DNA of 64,000 bases from CAZAPO01 sp044841755 (GCA_044841755.1 JAXOFM010000002.1:372001-436000), one strand, 5' to 3'. Counted from the stretch's first letter, positions 17,456 through 26,192 are shown. A program made the numbers and translations. The notes: generated by a model from the letters alone, not told the origin.

Positions 17456-18076
17456 ATGCAAAAATTAGCACTAATCTTAGCACTTATTATCGCACAGTTG
17501 GTAGGTGCACAATCACAGTATGAAAAAGGAATGCAAAAAGCATTTCAACTTTGGGGAACTAACCCTACAGAAGCCTCTAATTTATTTGAGCGTATTGCCA
17601 ATGCTGAAACAGATAATTGGTTACCAGCTTATTACGGAGCGCAGGTAAATGTATTACAAGCCTTTTCTGTAAAGGATAAAGAAAAATTATCAGCTCTTTT
17701 AAACAAGGCTCAAGATTTAGTAAACGATGCAACAGCAATATCAAAGAATAACCCAGAGATTATTGTTTTGCAGGCAATGCTGCACACAGCTTGGATAGCT
17801 AGTGATGGAATGACTTATGGGCCTTCATTATCTCCAAAAGTTGCACAGCTATATGGACAAGCTTTACAAATTGCGCCACATAATCCTAGAGTAGTTTTGA
17901 GTAAGGCGGAGTGGGATATGGGAAGTGCACAGTTCTTTGGTCAAGACACTACACCGTTTTGTAAGGATATTGAAAAGTCATTAGAACTTTTTGCTACCTT
18001 TAAACCAGAGTCACCTTTTCACCCAAATTGGGGAAAAGACCGTGCTGAACAAGTATTAGCAAATTGTAAAAATTAA
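17456..18076 (+). CDS. Secreted helical-repeat (TPR-like) protein, first gene of the 2TM/LytTR cassette
   Basis: The ATG at 17456 is chosen because a signal peptide follows (MQKLALILALIIAQLVGAQ); an earlier start at 17408 would lie inside the promoter. The mature protein (about 187 residues) is helical with TPR-like pairs (YEKGMQKAFQLWGTNPTEAS; LLNKAQDLVNDATAISKNNP; AQLYGQALQIAPHNPRVVLS). It has no enzyme motif. It probably acts in the periplasm as a binding or scaffold protein. It precedes the histidine kinase gene by 20 bases and should be cotranscribed, so it may be the target or the ligand-sensing partner of that kinase. Confidence 0.75.
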   Translation: MQKLALILALIIAQLVGAQSQYEKGMQKAFQLWGTNPTEASNLFERIANAETDNWLPAYYGAQVNVLQAFSVKDKEKLSALLNKAQDLVNDATAISKNNPEIIVLQAMLHTAWIASDGMTYGPSLSPKVAQLYGQALQIAPHNPRVVLSKAEWDMGSAQFFGQDTTPFCKDIEKSLELFATFKPESPFHPNWGKDRAEQVLANCKN

Positions 18077-18096
18077 TATTCTAGAATAGACACATT

Positions 18097-19437
18097 ATGA
18101 AAGCGATCAAAAATTTCTTCATTGTATTTGCCATAGGAATTGTAGTCTTTGTGATAGGCACAGTTAATGATAATGGTTTTTCTGAAAAGACCATCAATGA
18201 ATTATTGATCGATTTCGCTTTCTACCAGCTATACTCTTTTGTTCTTGGGTATTCAAACATGTACTTTTTTGACCGTATCAACAAAAGGAGATGGAGAAAA
18301 GATCAAAGAGTAGTGCGTTTTTTTGTTGGAGTTGTAGGATCAGCAATGATAACAATAATGGGTCTATTTGTTTTAAGATCGACAATTGCTGTATTCATAG
18401 AGGATATAACATTTGCTGATTTCATAAAACAGGAAACCTTTGGAGCTTATTCTTTTGGACTTTGGATCACCCTTACAATTGTTGCAATTTTTCATATTAT
18501 ATACATTTATAATGAGTTTCAGCAAAACAGGATCAAGGAGCAGAAAGTAATAGCTGGTGCAGCCAGTGCAAAGTTTGACGCTTTAAAGAATCAGTTGGAT
18601 CCTCACTTTTTGTTCAACAGTTTAAATGTACTTTCAAGTTTAATAGATGAAAACACAGAAAGTGCTCAAAAATTTACAACAGGATTATCAAAGGTTTATA
18701 GATATGTTCTGGAACAAAAAAACAAAGAATTAGTAACTGTAGACGAAGAACTGAAGTTCGCTAAGACTTATATGTCTTTACTAAAGATGCGGTTCGAGGA
18801 CAGTATCATTTTCGATATTCCTGAAAGTGCATCAAACCCTGAAAGTAAAGTAGTCCCATTGTCGTTGCAATTATTACTTGAAAATGCTGTGAAGCATAAT
18901 ATGGTAACCAGTAGCAAACCATTGCACATTAAAATATTCGAATCTGAAGGTAATTTAGTAGTAGAAAATAATTTGCAGCCAAAGCAAATAGTGAAAAAGG
19001 GTAGTGGAGTAGGACTTAGTAATATTAAGCAACGATATCAATTATTAACACAAAAAAAAGTAATCATCAATCAACAAGCAAATAGGTTTGCTGTAGCAAT
19101 ACCAATGCTTACTAAACAAATTTCAATTATGAGAACACAATCAAGTCAAGAGTTTGACGATAGCTATGTAAGAGCTCGCAAACATGTAGAAGAACTAAAA
19201 GAATTTTATTACAATATTATATCTTACTGTTTTGTAATTCCTTTCTTGATTTTTGTAAACTATTGGACTTCCTGGCATTTTCAATGGTTTTGGTTTCCAA
19301 TGTTTGGATGGGGAATAGGAATAGTATTTCATGCCTATAAAGTATATGTGAACGATGGCGTTTTAGGACGTGGGTGGGAACGTAGAAAGATAGAGCAGTT
19401 TATGCGTGAAGAAGAGGAGAACAATCGTTGGAATTAA
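18097..19437 (+). CDS. LytS-type sensor histidine kinase with C-terminal 2TM domain
   Basis: Membrane histidine kinase of 446 residues. The N-terminal part has about four membrane helices (about 5-22, 40-57, 75-97, 118-138). The His-kinase domain has QLDPHFLFNSLNVL with the phosphoacceptor His170; the ATPase domain shows LLLENAVKHN (N box) and GSGVGLSNIKQRY (G box). After the ATPase domain, from about residue 360, it carries a 2TM domain (RARKHVEELKEFYY, two helices, then WERRKIEQFMREEEE). The same 2TM domain forms the three next genes. It probably phosphorylates the LytTR regulator at 20485. A kinase with a C-terminal 2TM domain returns its tail to the membrane, which is unusual for a LytS-type protein. 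Confidence 0.9.
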   Translation: MKAIKNFFIVFAIGIVVFVIGTVNDNGFSEKTINELLIDFAFYQLYSFVLGYSNMYFFDRINKRRWRKDQRVVRFFVGVVGSAMITIMGLFVLRSTIAVFIEDITFADFIKQETFGAYSFGLWITLTIVAIFHIIYIYNEFQQNRIKEQKVIAGAASAKFDALKNQLDPHFLFNSLNVLSSLIDENTESAQKFTTGLSKVYRYVLEQKNKELVTVDEELKFAKTYMSLLKMRFEDSIIFDIPESASNPESKVVPLSLQLLLENAVKHNMVTSSKPLHIKIFESEGNLVVENNLQPKQIVKKGSGVGLSNIKQRYQLLTQKKVIINQQANRFAVAIPMLTKQISIMRTQSSQEFDDSYVRARKHVEELKEFYYNIISYCFVIPFLIFVNYWTSWHFQWFWFPMFGWGIGIVFHAYKVYVNDGVLGRGWERRKIEQFMREEEENNRWN

Positions 19438-19446
19438 TAATAAATT

Positions 19447-19770
19447 ATGAGTAAAAATAACCAAAATGATGCTCGTTTAAGAGCTACGCAAAGAGTAGAT
19501 AAACTACGCGGTTTTTATACACATGTTACGGCTTATGTATTTGTGAGTTTAGTACTGCTAATAGTCTGGTTAATTAGAGATCATATAGATAACGGGTTTT
19601 TTAGGAGTATAGCAAATGATACAGTTTTACTGTTTATTTGGATAGGTTGGGGAGTAGGACTGCTTGTACACATTGTTGCAATTTTTATATTACCTCTAAT
19701 ATTAGGGGAAAATTGGAAAGAGAGAAAGATTAGACAGGTAATGGAAGAAGAGGAGGAAATTAAATTTTAA
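19447..19770 (+). CDS. 2TM domain protein (first of three)
   Basis: A 107-residue membrane protein consisting of one 2TM domain: a basic amphipathic N-terminus (ARLRATQRVDKLRGFYTHVT), two membrane helices (about 30-50 and 62-85) and a charged tail (WKERKIRQVMEEEEEIKF). The tail and N-terminal signature match the kinase's C-terminal domain. The 2TM family has no known biochemical role; its frequent linkage with LytTR regulators in Flavobacteriia suggests signalling. The gene starts nine bases after the kinase gene. Confidence 0.85.
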   Translation: MSKNNQNDARLRATQRVDKLRGFYTHVTAYVFVSLVLLIVWLIRDHIDNGFFRSIANDTVLLFIWIGWGVGLLVHIVAIFILPLILGENWKERKIRQVMEEEEEIKF

Positions 19771-19781
19771 AAAGAAGAATC

Positions 19782-20138
19782 ATGAAACGATACGATATAG
19801 AATCATACGAAACTAGTTATAATAATAAGTTTGAGAAAGAAGAAGCTTATTTAAGAGCTAAAAAGAAAGTTGAGAAAATAACAGGTTTTTATTGGCATTT
19901 AGCTGCTTACGTTGCAGTTAATCTCTTCTTAATAATTCTTATAGGAGTTAATAGAGATGAAGGAGAAAGTTTTTGGAGTTTTGGAACATTTGCAACACCA
20001 TTTTTCTGGGGAATAGGGCTATTTTTTCACTTTATGGGAGTTTTTGGTCCAGACTTTATATTTGGTAAGAGTTGGGAGGATAAAAAAATCCAAGAATTTA
20101 TGGATAGAGAGCAAGAAGATAGACGAAGATTTGAATAG
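19782..20138 (+). CDS. 2TM domain protein (second of three)
   Basis: A 118-residue 2TM protein. A short polar N-terminal extension precedes AYLRAKKKVEKITGFYWHLA. Two membrane helices follow (about 41-60 and 73-92), then WEDKKIQEFMDREQEDRRRFE. It is closest in layout to the following gene product (both have a YLRAK start and WED.KI tail), suggesting successive tandem duplications. It lies 11 bases after the previous gene and two bases before the next. Confidence 0.85.
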   Translation: MKRYDIESYETSYNNKFEKEEAYLRAKKKVEKITGFYWHLAAYVAVNLFLIILIGVNRDEGESFWSFGTFATPFFWGIGLFFHFMGVFGPDFIFGKSWEDKKIQEFMDREQEDRRRFE

Positions 20139-20140
20139 TT

Positions 20141-20476
20141 ATGAAATCATCAAAACGAGATCAAGGAAGCTATTTACGAGCCAAAGAAAAGGTTAGACAC
20201 GTTAAGGTTTTTTATGTTCATTTAGTTGGATATATAGTTTTTACATCTCTCGTGCTGTACAATATGTATATCATGAATCCTGAAAATGAGTATAATAGCA
20301 CTTTTGAGTGGATCAATCTTACTTCTTTAACTTTTTGGACTATTTTTATATTTTTTCATGGATGGAAGGTTTTTAAGGGAAGATTTCTTTTTAAAAGAAG
20401 TTGGGAGGATAGAAAAATTAAAGAGTTCATGAAAGAAGATCGTGAGATAGAAGAAGAAACTACAATGTGGGAATAA
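20141..20476 (+). CDS. 2TM domain protein (third of three)
   Basis: A 111-residue 2TM protein: SYLRAKEKVRHVKVFYVHLV, two membrane helices (about 27-42 and 60-78), and the tail WEDRKIKEFMKEDREIEEE. It is two bases after the previous gene and eight bases before the response regulator, so translation is probably coupled. The function is unknown; it may form hetero-oligomers with the kinase tail through like domains. Confidence 0.85.
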   Translation: MKSSKRDQGSYLRAKEKVRHVKVFYVHLVGYIVFTSLVLYNMYIMNPENEYNSTFEWINLTSLTFWTIFIFFHGWKVFKGRFLFKRSWEDRKIKEFMKEDREIEEETTMWE

Positions 20477-20484
20477 ATTAGCAT

Positions 20485-21240
20485 ATGAGAGTTATAATTA
20501 TTGAAGACGAAAAACCATCGGCAAGAAGATTAAATAGAATGTTATCTAATCTCGGAATTGAAGCTGAAACAATGCTTCATTCAGTTGAAGAATCAATTGA
20601 TTGGTTTCAAAATAATGAGCATCCAGATTTAATCTTTCTTGATATACAATTAAGTGATGGATTGTCTTTTGAAATCTTTGAAGTAATTGAAATTAAATCG
20701 GCAGTAATTTTTACCACTGCTTTTGACGAGTATGCACTTCAAGCGTTTAAACTTAATAGTATTGATTACCTATTAAAACCAATAGATGATGAAGAACTTG
20801 GAAATGCTATGAAGCAGTACCAAGAGCTTTTACCAAAAAAACAATCTGTTACATTAGACTTTGACGATATAAAGAAACTCTTAGTAAACCCAATTGAAAG
20901 AGAGTATAAAAAACGTTTTTCAGTAAAGGTTGGTCAACACCTAAAGCTGATAAATATAGATGAAATAGAGTGTTTTTATAGTGAGAACAAGGGGACTTAT
21001 TTATATACCTCAGAAGGTAGAAACTATTTGCTTGACACAACTCTTGAAAACCTTGAAGAGGAATTAGAACCGCATACTTTCTTTAGAATCAACCGAAAGT
21101 TTTTTGTTAATATTAATGCCATAAAAGATATGGTGAGTTATACCAATTCACGTTTGCAAATAAAATTAAAGTCTTATAGCGAACAAGATGTTATTGTTGC
21201 TAGAGAACGTGTAAAAGCATTCAAGGATTGGCTAGAGTAA
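20485..21240 (+). CDS. LytTR-family response regulator
   Basis: A 251-residue cytoplasmic transcription factor. The receiver domain (1-120) has acidic residues in IIEDE (5-9), phosphoacceptor Asp53 in FLDIQLSDG and the conserved Lys in DYLLKPID. The LytTR DNA-binding domain (about 140-250) carries FFRINRKFFVNINAI and a C-terminal VIVARERVKAFKDWL. LytTR proteins bind direct repeats about 21 bases apart; such sites occur before its own operon (17360) and before the TonB-dependent receptor (3670). It probably is activated by the kinase four genes upstream. It is convergent with the next gene, two bases apart. Confidence 0.92.
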   Translation: MRVIIIEDEKPSARRLNRMLSNLGIEAETMLHSVEESIDWFQNNEHPDLIFLDIQLSDGLSFEIFEVIEIKSAVIFTTAFDEYALQAFKLNSIDYLLKPIDDEELGNAMKQYQELLPKKQSVTLDFDDIKKLLVNPIEREYKKRFSVKVGQHLKLINIDEIECFYSENKGTYLYTSEGRNYLLDTTLENLEEELEPHTFFRINRKFFVNINAIKDMVSYTNSRLQIKLKSYSEQDVIVARERVKAFKDWLE

Positions 21241-21242
21241 AC

Positions 21243-21680
21243 TTATCTTTCTCTTTGTTCACAAATTAGTGATCCTAACCCTAAGCCATGTGGCATAAAT
21301 TTAGAACCTTCATTTACAAGATCAATTTTAACTACTAATATGTCCTCTGGCTTGATAAAGTTTTCATTTAGCTCGTCCTCTTTTTTTATTAAGTGTACAA
21401 CATAGTTAGTTGGACTTATCTCTATTTCCTTATAAACCATATGGCTTAAAAGTCCAAATTCATTAATGATTTGGAAATAAAAATTCACATGATCTTTTAA
21501 GTTGATATTTTTATAGACTTCGGGTTTATAGGTTTTCTTAATAAAAGATGTGACAGAGCTTTCAGAGCCAATATTGTGCGCCTCAATAAAGCTATTTAAT
21601 ATGTCTGTTTGTTGTTTGCTTTGAGCTTTACTGTTTAGCGGAAATACAATAAAAAGTATTATCAAAAAGAGTAGTCTCAT
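21243..21680 (-). CDS. Secreted hypothetical protein
   Basis: A 145-residue protein with a signal peptide (residues 1-19, MRLLFLIILFIVFPLNSKAQ). The mature part resembles the small alpha/beta domains that precede serine hydrolases in some Bacteroidota secreted proteins (FIEAHNIGSESSVTSFIKKTY), but stops before any hydrolase domain. I do not recognise a family. It lies 56 bases downstream of the next minus-strand gene and is convergent with the LytTR regulator gene. Confidence 0.6.
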   Translation of the reverse strand: MRLLFLIILFIVFPLNSKAQSKQQTDILNSFIEAHNIGSESSVTSFIKKTYKPEVYKNINLKDHVNFYFQIINEFGLLSHMVYKEIEISPTNYVVHLIKKEDELNENFIKPEDILVVKIDLVNEGSKFMPHGLGLGSLICEQRER

Positions 21681-21736
21681 ACTTGGTTTATCATAAAGAC
21701 TTGATTAAAAAGAGCTTGTTGCAAGTTCTTTTAACT

Positions 21737-22651
21737 TTATTGTTTGAAGAATTCTTTTTTATAAAAAAGACCTAGCTCTTGAGTTAGCAGCAGAATTTCT
21801 GGTTTGTCTTTACGTAATCCAATTTTCCAATTATCAAATATTTCCCAAGCTTCATTAACAAAAATAGGTTTGCCGTAGTTTTCTATTAGAGCTTTCCTCA
21901 CACGGTCTTCTTCGCCTTTACCAGTCAGTATCCAAACAGTATTTAGTTTATCGTCTCCAAAACGAGCTTCAATTTTTCTTGGAAATCCTAAGTATTCTAC
22001 TCCAAAACAGTTTATTTGTATTTGTGCATTTGGGTCTGATCCATCTAATTCTTCCGTATTAGTAAATGAGCTATTTGATGTAAATGCAGATTGAAGTTCT
22101 TCCATTGAAGCTCCCATTTTAATAAAGCTAGGAATCTTATCATTATCAACTTTTGAAGCCACAAATTTTTGATCTATATAAGGATTATCCCAGGTAAATA
22201 GATTAGGATGTGCTGATTCTTTTGTAAGCAGCCATACTTTATCTCTTGTAGGATTCATGATAACTAGTTCAGAAAAATAGGCTTCGTATTGTAAATAGGT
22301 TCTAGCTTCCTCTTTGCGATCTTTTTTCAAGCAATTAACAGCGTTACCAATTGCTTCAATATAGCATAGTTTATTATCGGCAAAGGTTAAAACTAAAGTA
22401 TTAATAACACCATGAGAGGTTTTTATGTCATTATAAATTAAATGTGTTTCTTGATCTTTAGCTAACGGAAAAGTTGGATTATTTAGAACAACTTTATTTT
22501 TCTGTGTGGCTATATTGTTAAGCTTTTTTTCAACTTCGGCTACAGATTCGTCAAAATGAATATTGTTAAATAATGTTTCTGCTTGAGCATTGTTAATAAA
22601 TGGTAGCAAAAGCACACAAAGTGCTACTAGGTTTTTGAGTGTAGATTTCAT
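21737..22651 (-). CDS. Secreted hypothetical protein
   Basis: The ATG at 22651 is chosen since it gives a signal peptide (MKSTLKNLVALCVLLLPFI, then NNAQA); an extension to 22687 adds a basic stretch with no support. The mature protein of about 280 residues is mixed alpha/beta with two similar halves: NNIHFDESVAEVEKKL and IKMGASMEELQSAF each open a half, and TLVLTFADNKLCYIEAIG parallels EARFGDDKLNTVWILTG. This suggests an internal duplication of a small envelope domain. The function is unknown. It follows the J-domain gene by 62 bases. Confidence 0.6.
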   Translation of the reverse strand: MKSTLKNLVALCVLLLPFINNAQAETLFNNIHFDESVAEVEKKLNNIATQKNKVVLNNPTFPLAKDQETHLIYNDIKTSHGVINTLVLTFADNKLCYIEAIGNAVNCLKKDRKEEARTYLQYEAYFSELVIMNPTRDKVWLLTKESAHPNLFTWDNPYIDQKFVASKVDNDKIPSFIKMGASMEELQSAFTSNSSFTNTEELDGSDPNAQIQINCFGVEYLGFPRKIEARFGDDKLNTVWILTGKGEEDRVRKALIENYGKPIFVNEAWEIFDNWKIGLRKDKPEILLLTQELGLFYKKEFFKQ

Positions 22652-22713
22652 TACTATTTTTTGATTGATTTTTATATAGATAACCAAACTTGATTATTGT
22701 TACAGCTACCTAC

Positions 22714-23157
22714 TTAAAATAAATCAAAAACACTATCGATTGCGTCTCCTATGCCATCAATTAATCCATCTGAACCATCCAGAAGACTATCAACAATTGT
22801 TAGATCGATTAGTAAATCTAAAGCTAGAAGTTCTGTAAGAGGAGAGTCCCAATATTTTTTAGACTTTTGTTTGGCTTCTTTACTCCAGTCTTTGTAGTGC
22901 TCTTCTTGATTTTGCTCTAAAGCAACAAGTTTATTTTCCCTTTGCGAAGCAAGCATTTCATTATAAGCATTTCTTTTTTCAGGTCTTGAGAGTACATCAT
23001 AGGCTTCTATAGCATCATCAAATTTGCTTTTGGCTTCTGGCGATTTATTGTTCTCAGGATGATAAATGGCTATTTCTCTGCGAAAAGATTTTTTAATGAT
23101 TTCGAGATCACTGTTTTGATCAACTTTAAGAATTTGATAATAGTTTTTGATGGTCAT
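22714..23157 (-). CDS. J-domain (DnaJ-like) protein with HPE in place of HPD
   Basis: A 147-residue protein. The N-terminal J domain (residues 4-66) is clear: NYYQILKVDQNSDLEIIKKS, then AIYHPENNKSPEAKSKF and EAYDVLSRPEKRNAYNE. The loop that stimulates Hsp70 ATPase, normally HPD, is HPE (33-35), a conservative but rare change. The C-terminal half has a basic/acidic helix and an acidic hydrophobic tail rich in D, L and G (LLDGSDGLIDGIGDAIDS). It lacks the zinc-finger and substrate-binding domains of DnaJ. It could be a specialised co-chaperone or a J-like protein that no longer activates Hsp70. Confidence 0.8.
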   Translation of the reverse strand: MTIKNYYQILKVDQNSDLEIIKKSFRREIAIYHPENNKSPEAKSKFDDAIEAYDVLSRPEKRNAYNEMLASQRENKLVALEQNQEEHYKDWSKEAKQKSKKYWDSPLTELLALDLLIDLTIVDSLLDGSDGLIDGIGDAIDSVFDLF

Positions 23158-23206
23158 AACTTCAACTATATGACTATTTGTAGAACAAAAAATGTAAATG
23201 TTACAG

Positions 23207-24664
23207 CTATGTGTTCAATAGGTCGTTACCAATCCTAAGTACGTTTTCAATTAATGCATCAAAATCTTCATTGGTAACACGATGACTGGATATTGCACAT
23301 CGTATGCAATAAGCACCATTTAATGTAGTATATCCTGGAAGTGCGATTGCTTGTTCTTCTAATTGCAGTTTTATTTCTTTATTTAATGCGTTAAGTTCGT
23401 CAAGATTTTTCTTCCCAGGATTAAATCTAAAGCAAACAATATCCATTCCTATTGGAGCGATGAGCTCTAATTTCGAGTGTTTTTCAACTAAGTCTCCTAA
23501 ATAATAAGCTTGTTCAACATTCCTGCTAATCATTCTTCCAAAACGTTTACTTCCATGTTCTTTTAGCGACATCCATATTTTTAAAGCCCTAAAACGTCTT
23601 GATAACTGTAAGCCGAATTCACTAAACCAGTTATCACCAGAAGCTATGCCTCGTGTGTTTTTAGCTAAATATTCTGGAATTAGGGAAAATGTGTCTTTAT
23701 GAGCTTTTTTATCTTTTAGTATAACACAGCCAGCTTCAAATGGCATGTGCAGCCATTTGTGCAGGTCTAGAGCAACAGAATCAGCCCTTTCAATACCTTT
23801 TAATTTTGGTCTGATAGTTTCTGAAAGCATTGCAATGGCACCAATAGCCCCATCTACATGGAACCACAGGTTTTCTTTTTTGCATATATCTGCTATGGCA
23901 TCTAAGTTATCCACAGCTCCAGTATTTACAGTTCCTGAAGTGCCTATTACACAAATTGGTTGTAAACCATTTGCTTTATCATCTTCTATTTGTTGTTTTA
24001 GTGCATCTATGTTAATGGTGTAATCATCATTTATTGCAATTTTTCTTAAACCATTTGTGCCTAATCCTAACAATTCAACTGCTTTAGTATTGCAGCTGTG
24101 AATTTCGGCTGAGGCATAATAAACTAGGTTGTTTTTATGTAAGCCTTCAGTACGAATATCATACCCAGCCTTCAAGTTTCTTGCTACAGCCAAAGCAACA
24201 TAATTAGCCATAGATCCACCACTTACTAATAGGCCACTAGATGATTCAGGGAATTCAATTATTTCTTTAATCCAATTAATAACCTGTTCTTCTACTTTAT
24301 GAGCCGCATGATTACCTCCTCCAAGATTTGGATTAATTACAGATGCCCAAAAATCGCCCATTACTCCACTAACTGTACCATTTCCCATATACCAAGCCCA
24401 AAAACGTGGATGAACATTTCCCATTGGGAAGGGGAGTACATTTTTCTGAAGTTCGTTATACACTTCTTTAGAGCTACTAGGCTCTCTTGGAATTGAAGAA
24501 GAGAATGTATCAAGGACATTTTTCGGCATTTCTTGCCAAATTTTTCTTTCTCTAACATTTTTTATATAATCAAAAGCATCATCAACCATTTGATGCATTA
24601 AAGCTTTTGATGCTTCCCAGTCTTTTGGATCTAAAGTCTCAAAATAGTCGGAATCGTGGAACAT
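23207..24664 (-). CDS. PLP-dependent group II amino acid decarboxylase
   Basis: Pyridoxal-phosphate enzyme of the aromatic-amino-acid/glutamate decarboxylase family, 485 residues, cytosolic. The N-terminus (LMHQMVDDAFDYI, then PWEMP-like WQEMPKNVLDTF) is typical of the aromatic decarboxylase branch. The PLP region includes GLLVSGGSMANYVAL, FHVDGAIGA (Asp that pairs with the pyridine nitrogen) and DLHKWLHMPFEAGC, with the Schiff-base Lys near residue 302. Likely substrates are aromatic or related L-amino acids, giving amines and CO2; the exact one is not readable. It lies five bases after the DUF1456 gene, so the two are cotranscribed. Confidence 0.88.
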   Translation of the reverse strand: MFHDSDYFETLDPKDWEASKALMHQMVDDAFDYIKNVRERKIWQEMPKNVLDTFSSSIPREPSSSKEVYNELQKNVLPFPMGNVHPRFWAWYMGNGTVSGVMGDFWASVINPNLGGGNHAAHKVEEQVINWIKEIIEFPESSSGLLVSGGSMANYVALAVARNLKAGYDIRTEGLHKNNLVYYASAEIHSCNTKAVELLGLGTNGLRKIAINDDYTINIDALKQQIEDDKANGLQPICVIGTSGTVNTGAVDNLDAIADICKKENLWFHVDGAIGAIAMLSETIRPKLKGIERADSVALDLHKWLHMPFEAGCVILKDKKAHKDTFSLIPEYLAKNTRGIASGDNWFSEFGLQLSRRFRALKIWMSLKEHGSKRFGRMISRNVEQAYYLGDLVEKHSKLELIAPIGMDIVCFRFNPGKKNLDELNALNKEIKLQLEEQAIALPGYTTLNGAYCIRCAISSHRVTNEDFDALIENVLRIGNDLLNT

Positions 24665-24669
24665 ATAAA

Positions 24670-24915
24670 TTATTTATTTGGTTTCTTTTCTGGCATTGGT
24701 CCTCTTAAGTGAATAATCAATCCGTCTAAGAAATTTCTTAAAAATTGATCACCACATTCCATATACTTCGGATGTTTTTCATTTCTGAAAATCGCGCCTA
24801 TTTCACTTTTAGTTACTTTAAAATCTTTTAAAGCACAGATCTTTACGATATCGTCATCACGCAATTTATGCGCAACTCGAAGTTTTTTGAAAATATCATT
24901 ATTAGTTAACCCCAT
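24670..24915 (-). CDS. DUF1456 protein, single-repeat form
   Basis: An 81-residue basic protein matching DUF1456 (YehS-like): LTNNDIFKKLRVAHKLRDDD, then VTKSEIGAIFRNEKHPKYME and LRNFLDGLIIHLRG. The E. coli protein has two such units; here only one is present, followed by a short K/P-rich tail. Function is unknown; a nucleic-acid or regulatory role has been guessed from its helical content. It is the first gene of a two-gene unit with the decarboxylase. Confidence 0.8.
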   Translation of the reverse strand: MGLTNNDIFKKLRVAHKLRDDDIVKICALKDFKVTKSEIGAIFRNEKHPKYMECGDQFLRNFLDGLIIHLRGPMPEKKPNK

Positions 24916-24951
24916 TTTATAAAGGTAATTGTTTTTTTGGCGTGAAGTAGT

Positions 24952-26124
24952 TTAATCTTCAACTCTGTTATCATCAAAAGATGAGGGTAATAATTTGGGA
25001 ATAAATTTTACAAAAAGAGGAAGTAGTAAGGCTCCTCCTGGTAAAATAAATATAGCTAAACTTGGTATGGTTTTTATAATATCTAATAATTGCTCCTGTA
25101 ATTGCTTTTGCTCATTCTCATCAAGATCTCTGATTGTAGATTGACCAATTAATCTTACTAATTCTTTGCTTTGCTCTAGCTCTTTTTGTAATCGTCTTTT
25201 ATTGCGTGAAATGAGTTTGCCAACTAGTATACTTGAATTATCGTAAAAATTCTTAACTATGTTAGAGGAGCTTAACAATGCAATATTATCTTCATGTTTT
25301 GAGTAAAACTCATTTACAGCGTCAATGGATTGTGCTGTAATATGAGAATCCAAGCCTAGGTCGTTCCCTAATTCTTGTAGGAATAGCTGTTCCTTACTAT
25401 CAATATTTCTATCACTCCAAGTAGCCATACATGCAATGTCAAAAATATACCACTTCTCAAATTCTGAGTTAAGATTGCTGACGGCTTCAGAATAGGTTAA
25501 ATTTAAATTGTCTTGATAGCGTAAGGAAGCTTCAACAAGTTTTATTAAACTCTGGTCGTGTATAGTTTTATGAGTCTTACTGTTTAAGGTTTTTAAGACT
25601 ATAGTTTCAATAGAAGATTCTAAATGTTTAACATAAACATGATCTATTGAATTGGTCTTTAAATAGTATTGATATGCTAGTACATCAGCAAATAACAAGG
25701 CATTGATTACAAAGTAATTGAAGTTTTTTGTTAGAATATTATCATCTATTTGTACGCGCTTATGGATGATTCTTTCTAGTGTGCTATCAGAGATTTTCCC
25801 ATTTATTATAGCACCAAAAAAAGAAGCTTTGTGCACTTTAATTTCTTTGTAGAAAGAAATTAGACTTTCGGTAAGAGGCTTGGTAATTTCACTTTTTACA
25901 TAAGTGTGCTGAAGCGCTAAAAACAGATTAATTTTGCTTAATTCTTCGTTGGTTAAGTCATTGTTTTCTATAATATTTTTAACAACTCTGATATTACTTC
26001 CGTAGATAAATCCACATTTTTTTAAATCAGTGTAGAACTCGTCACGATGATAGTTTAAAAACCTTGAATCGGACGAAATAATATTTTGAAGTTTATGTAT
26101 CCAACCACTTGCCGAAGGGTTCAT
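24952..26124 (-). CDS. LETM1-related protein
   Basis: A 390-residue, mostly helical protein. The C-terminal segment (about 340-390; IPSLAIFILPGGALLLPLF, then IPKLLPSSF) is the LETM1 ribosome-binding-like motif that follows a hydrophobic helix. Related Flavobacteriaceae proteins are named LETM1-related biofilm-associated proteins; I know of no defined biochemical function. The N-terminal 300 residues are helical repeats with a TerB-like flavour (MATWSDRNIDSKEQLFLQEL), which is tentative. It lies 36 bases upstream of the DUF1456 gene on the same strand. Confidence 0.75.
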   Translation of the reverse strand: MNPSASGWIHKLQNIISSDSRFLNYHRDEFYTDLKKCGFIYGSNIRVVKNIIENNDLTNEELSKINLFLALQHTYVKSEITKPLTESLISFYKEIKVHKASFFGAIINGKISDSTLERIIHKRVQIDDNILTKNFNYFVINALLFADVLAYQYYLKTNSIDHVYVKHLESSIETIVLKTLNSKTHKTIHDQSLIKLVEASLRYQDNLNLTYSEAVSNLNSEFEKWYIFDIACMATWSDRNIDSKEQLFLQELGNDLGLDSHITAQSIDAVNEFYSKHEDNIALLSSSNIVKNFYDNSSILVGKLISRNKRRLQKELEQSKELVRLIGQSTIRDLDENEQKQLQEQLLDIIKTIPSLAIFILPGGALLLPLFVKFIPKLLPSSFDDNRVED

Positions 26125-26146
26125 AAGTATGACTTTAAATTAAAGC

Positions 26147-26173
26147 TAAAAAAAGCCGCTCGAAAGCAGCTTT
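26147..26173 (-). terminator. Rho-independent terminator of sodC
   Basis: Read on the minus strand, AAAGCTGCT and AGCGGCTTT form a nine-pair stem (one G-U) with a TTCG tetraloop, followed by a run of seven T. It lies 20 bases past the sodC stop and before the LETM1-related gene. Confidence 0.85.
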
Positions 26174-26192
26174 CTTAATTATATATATTTAA

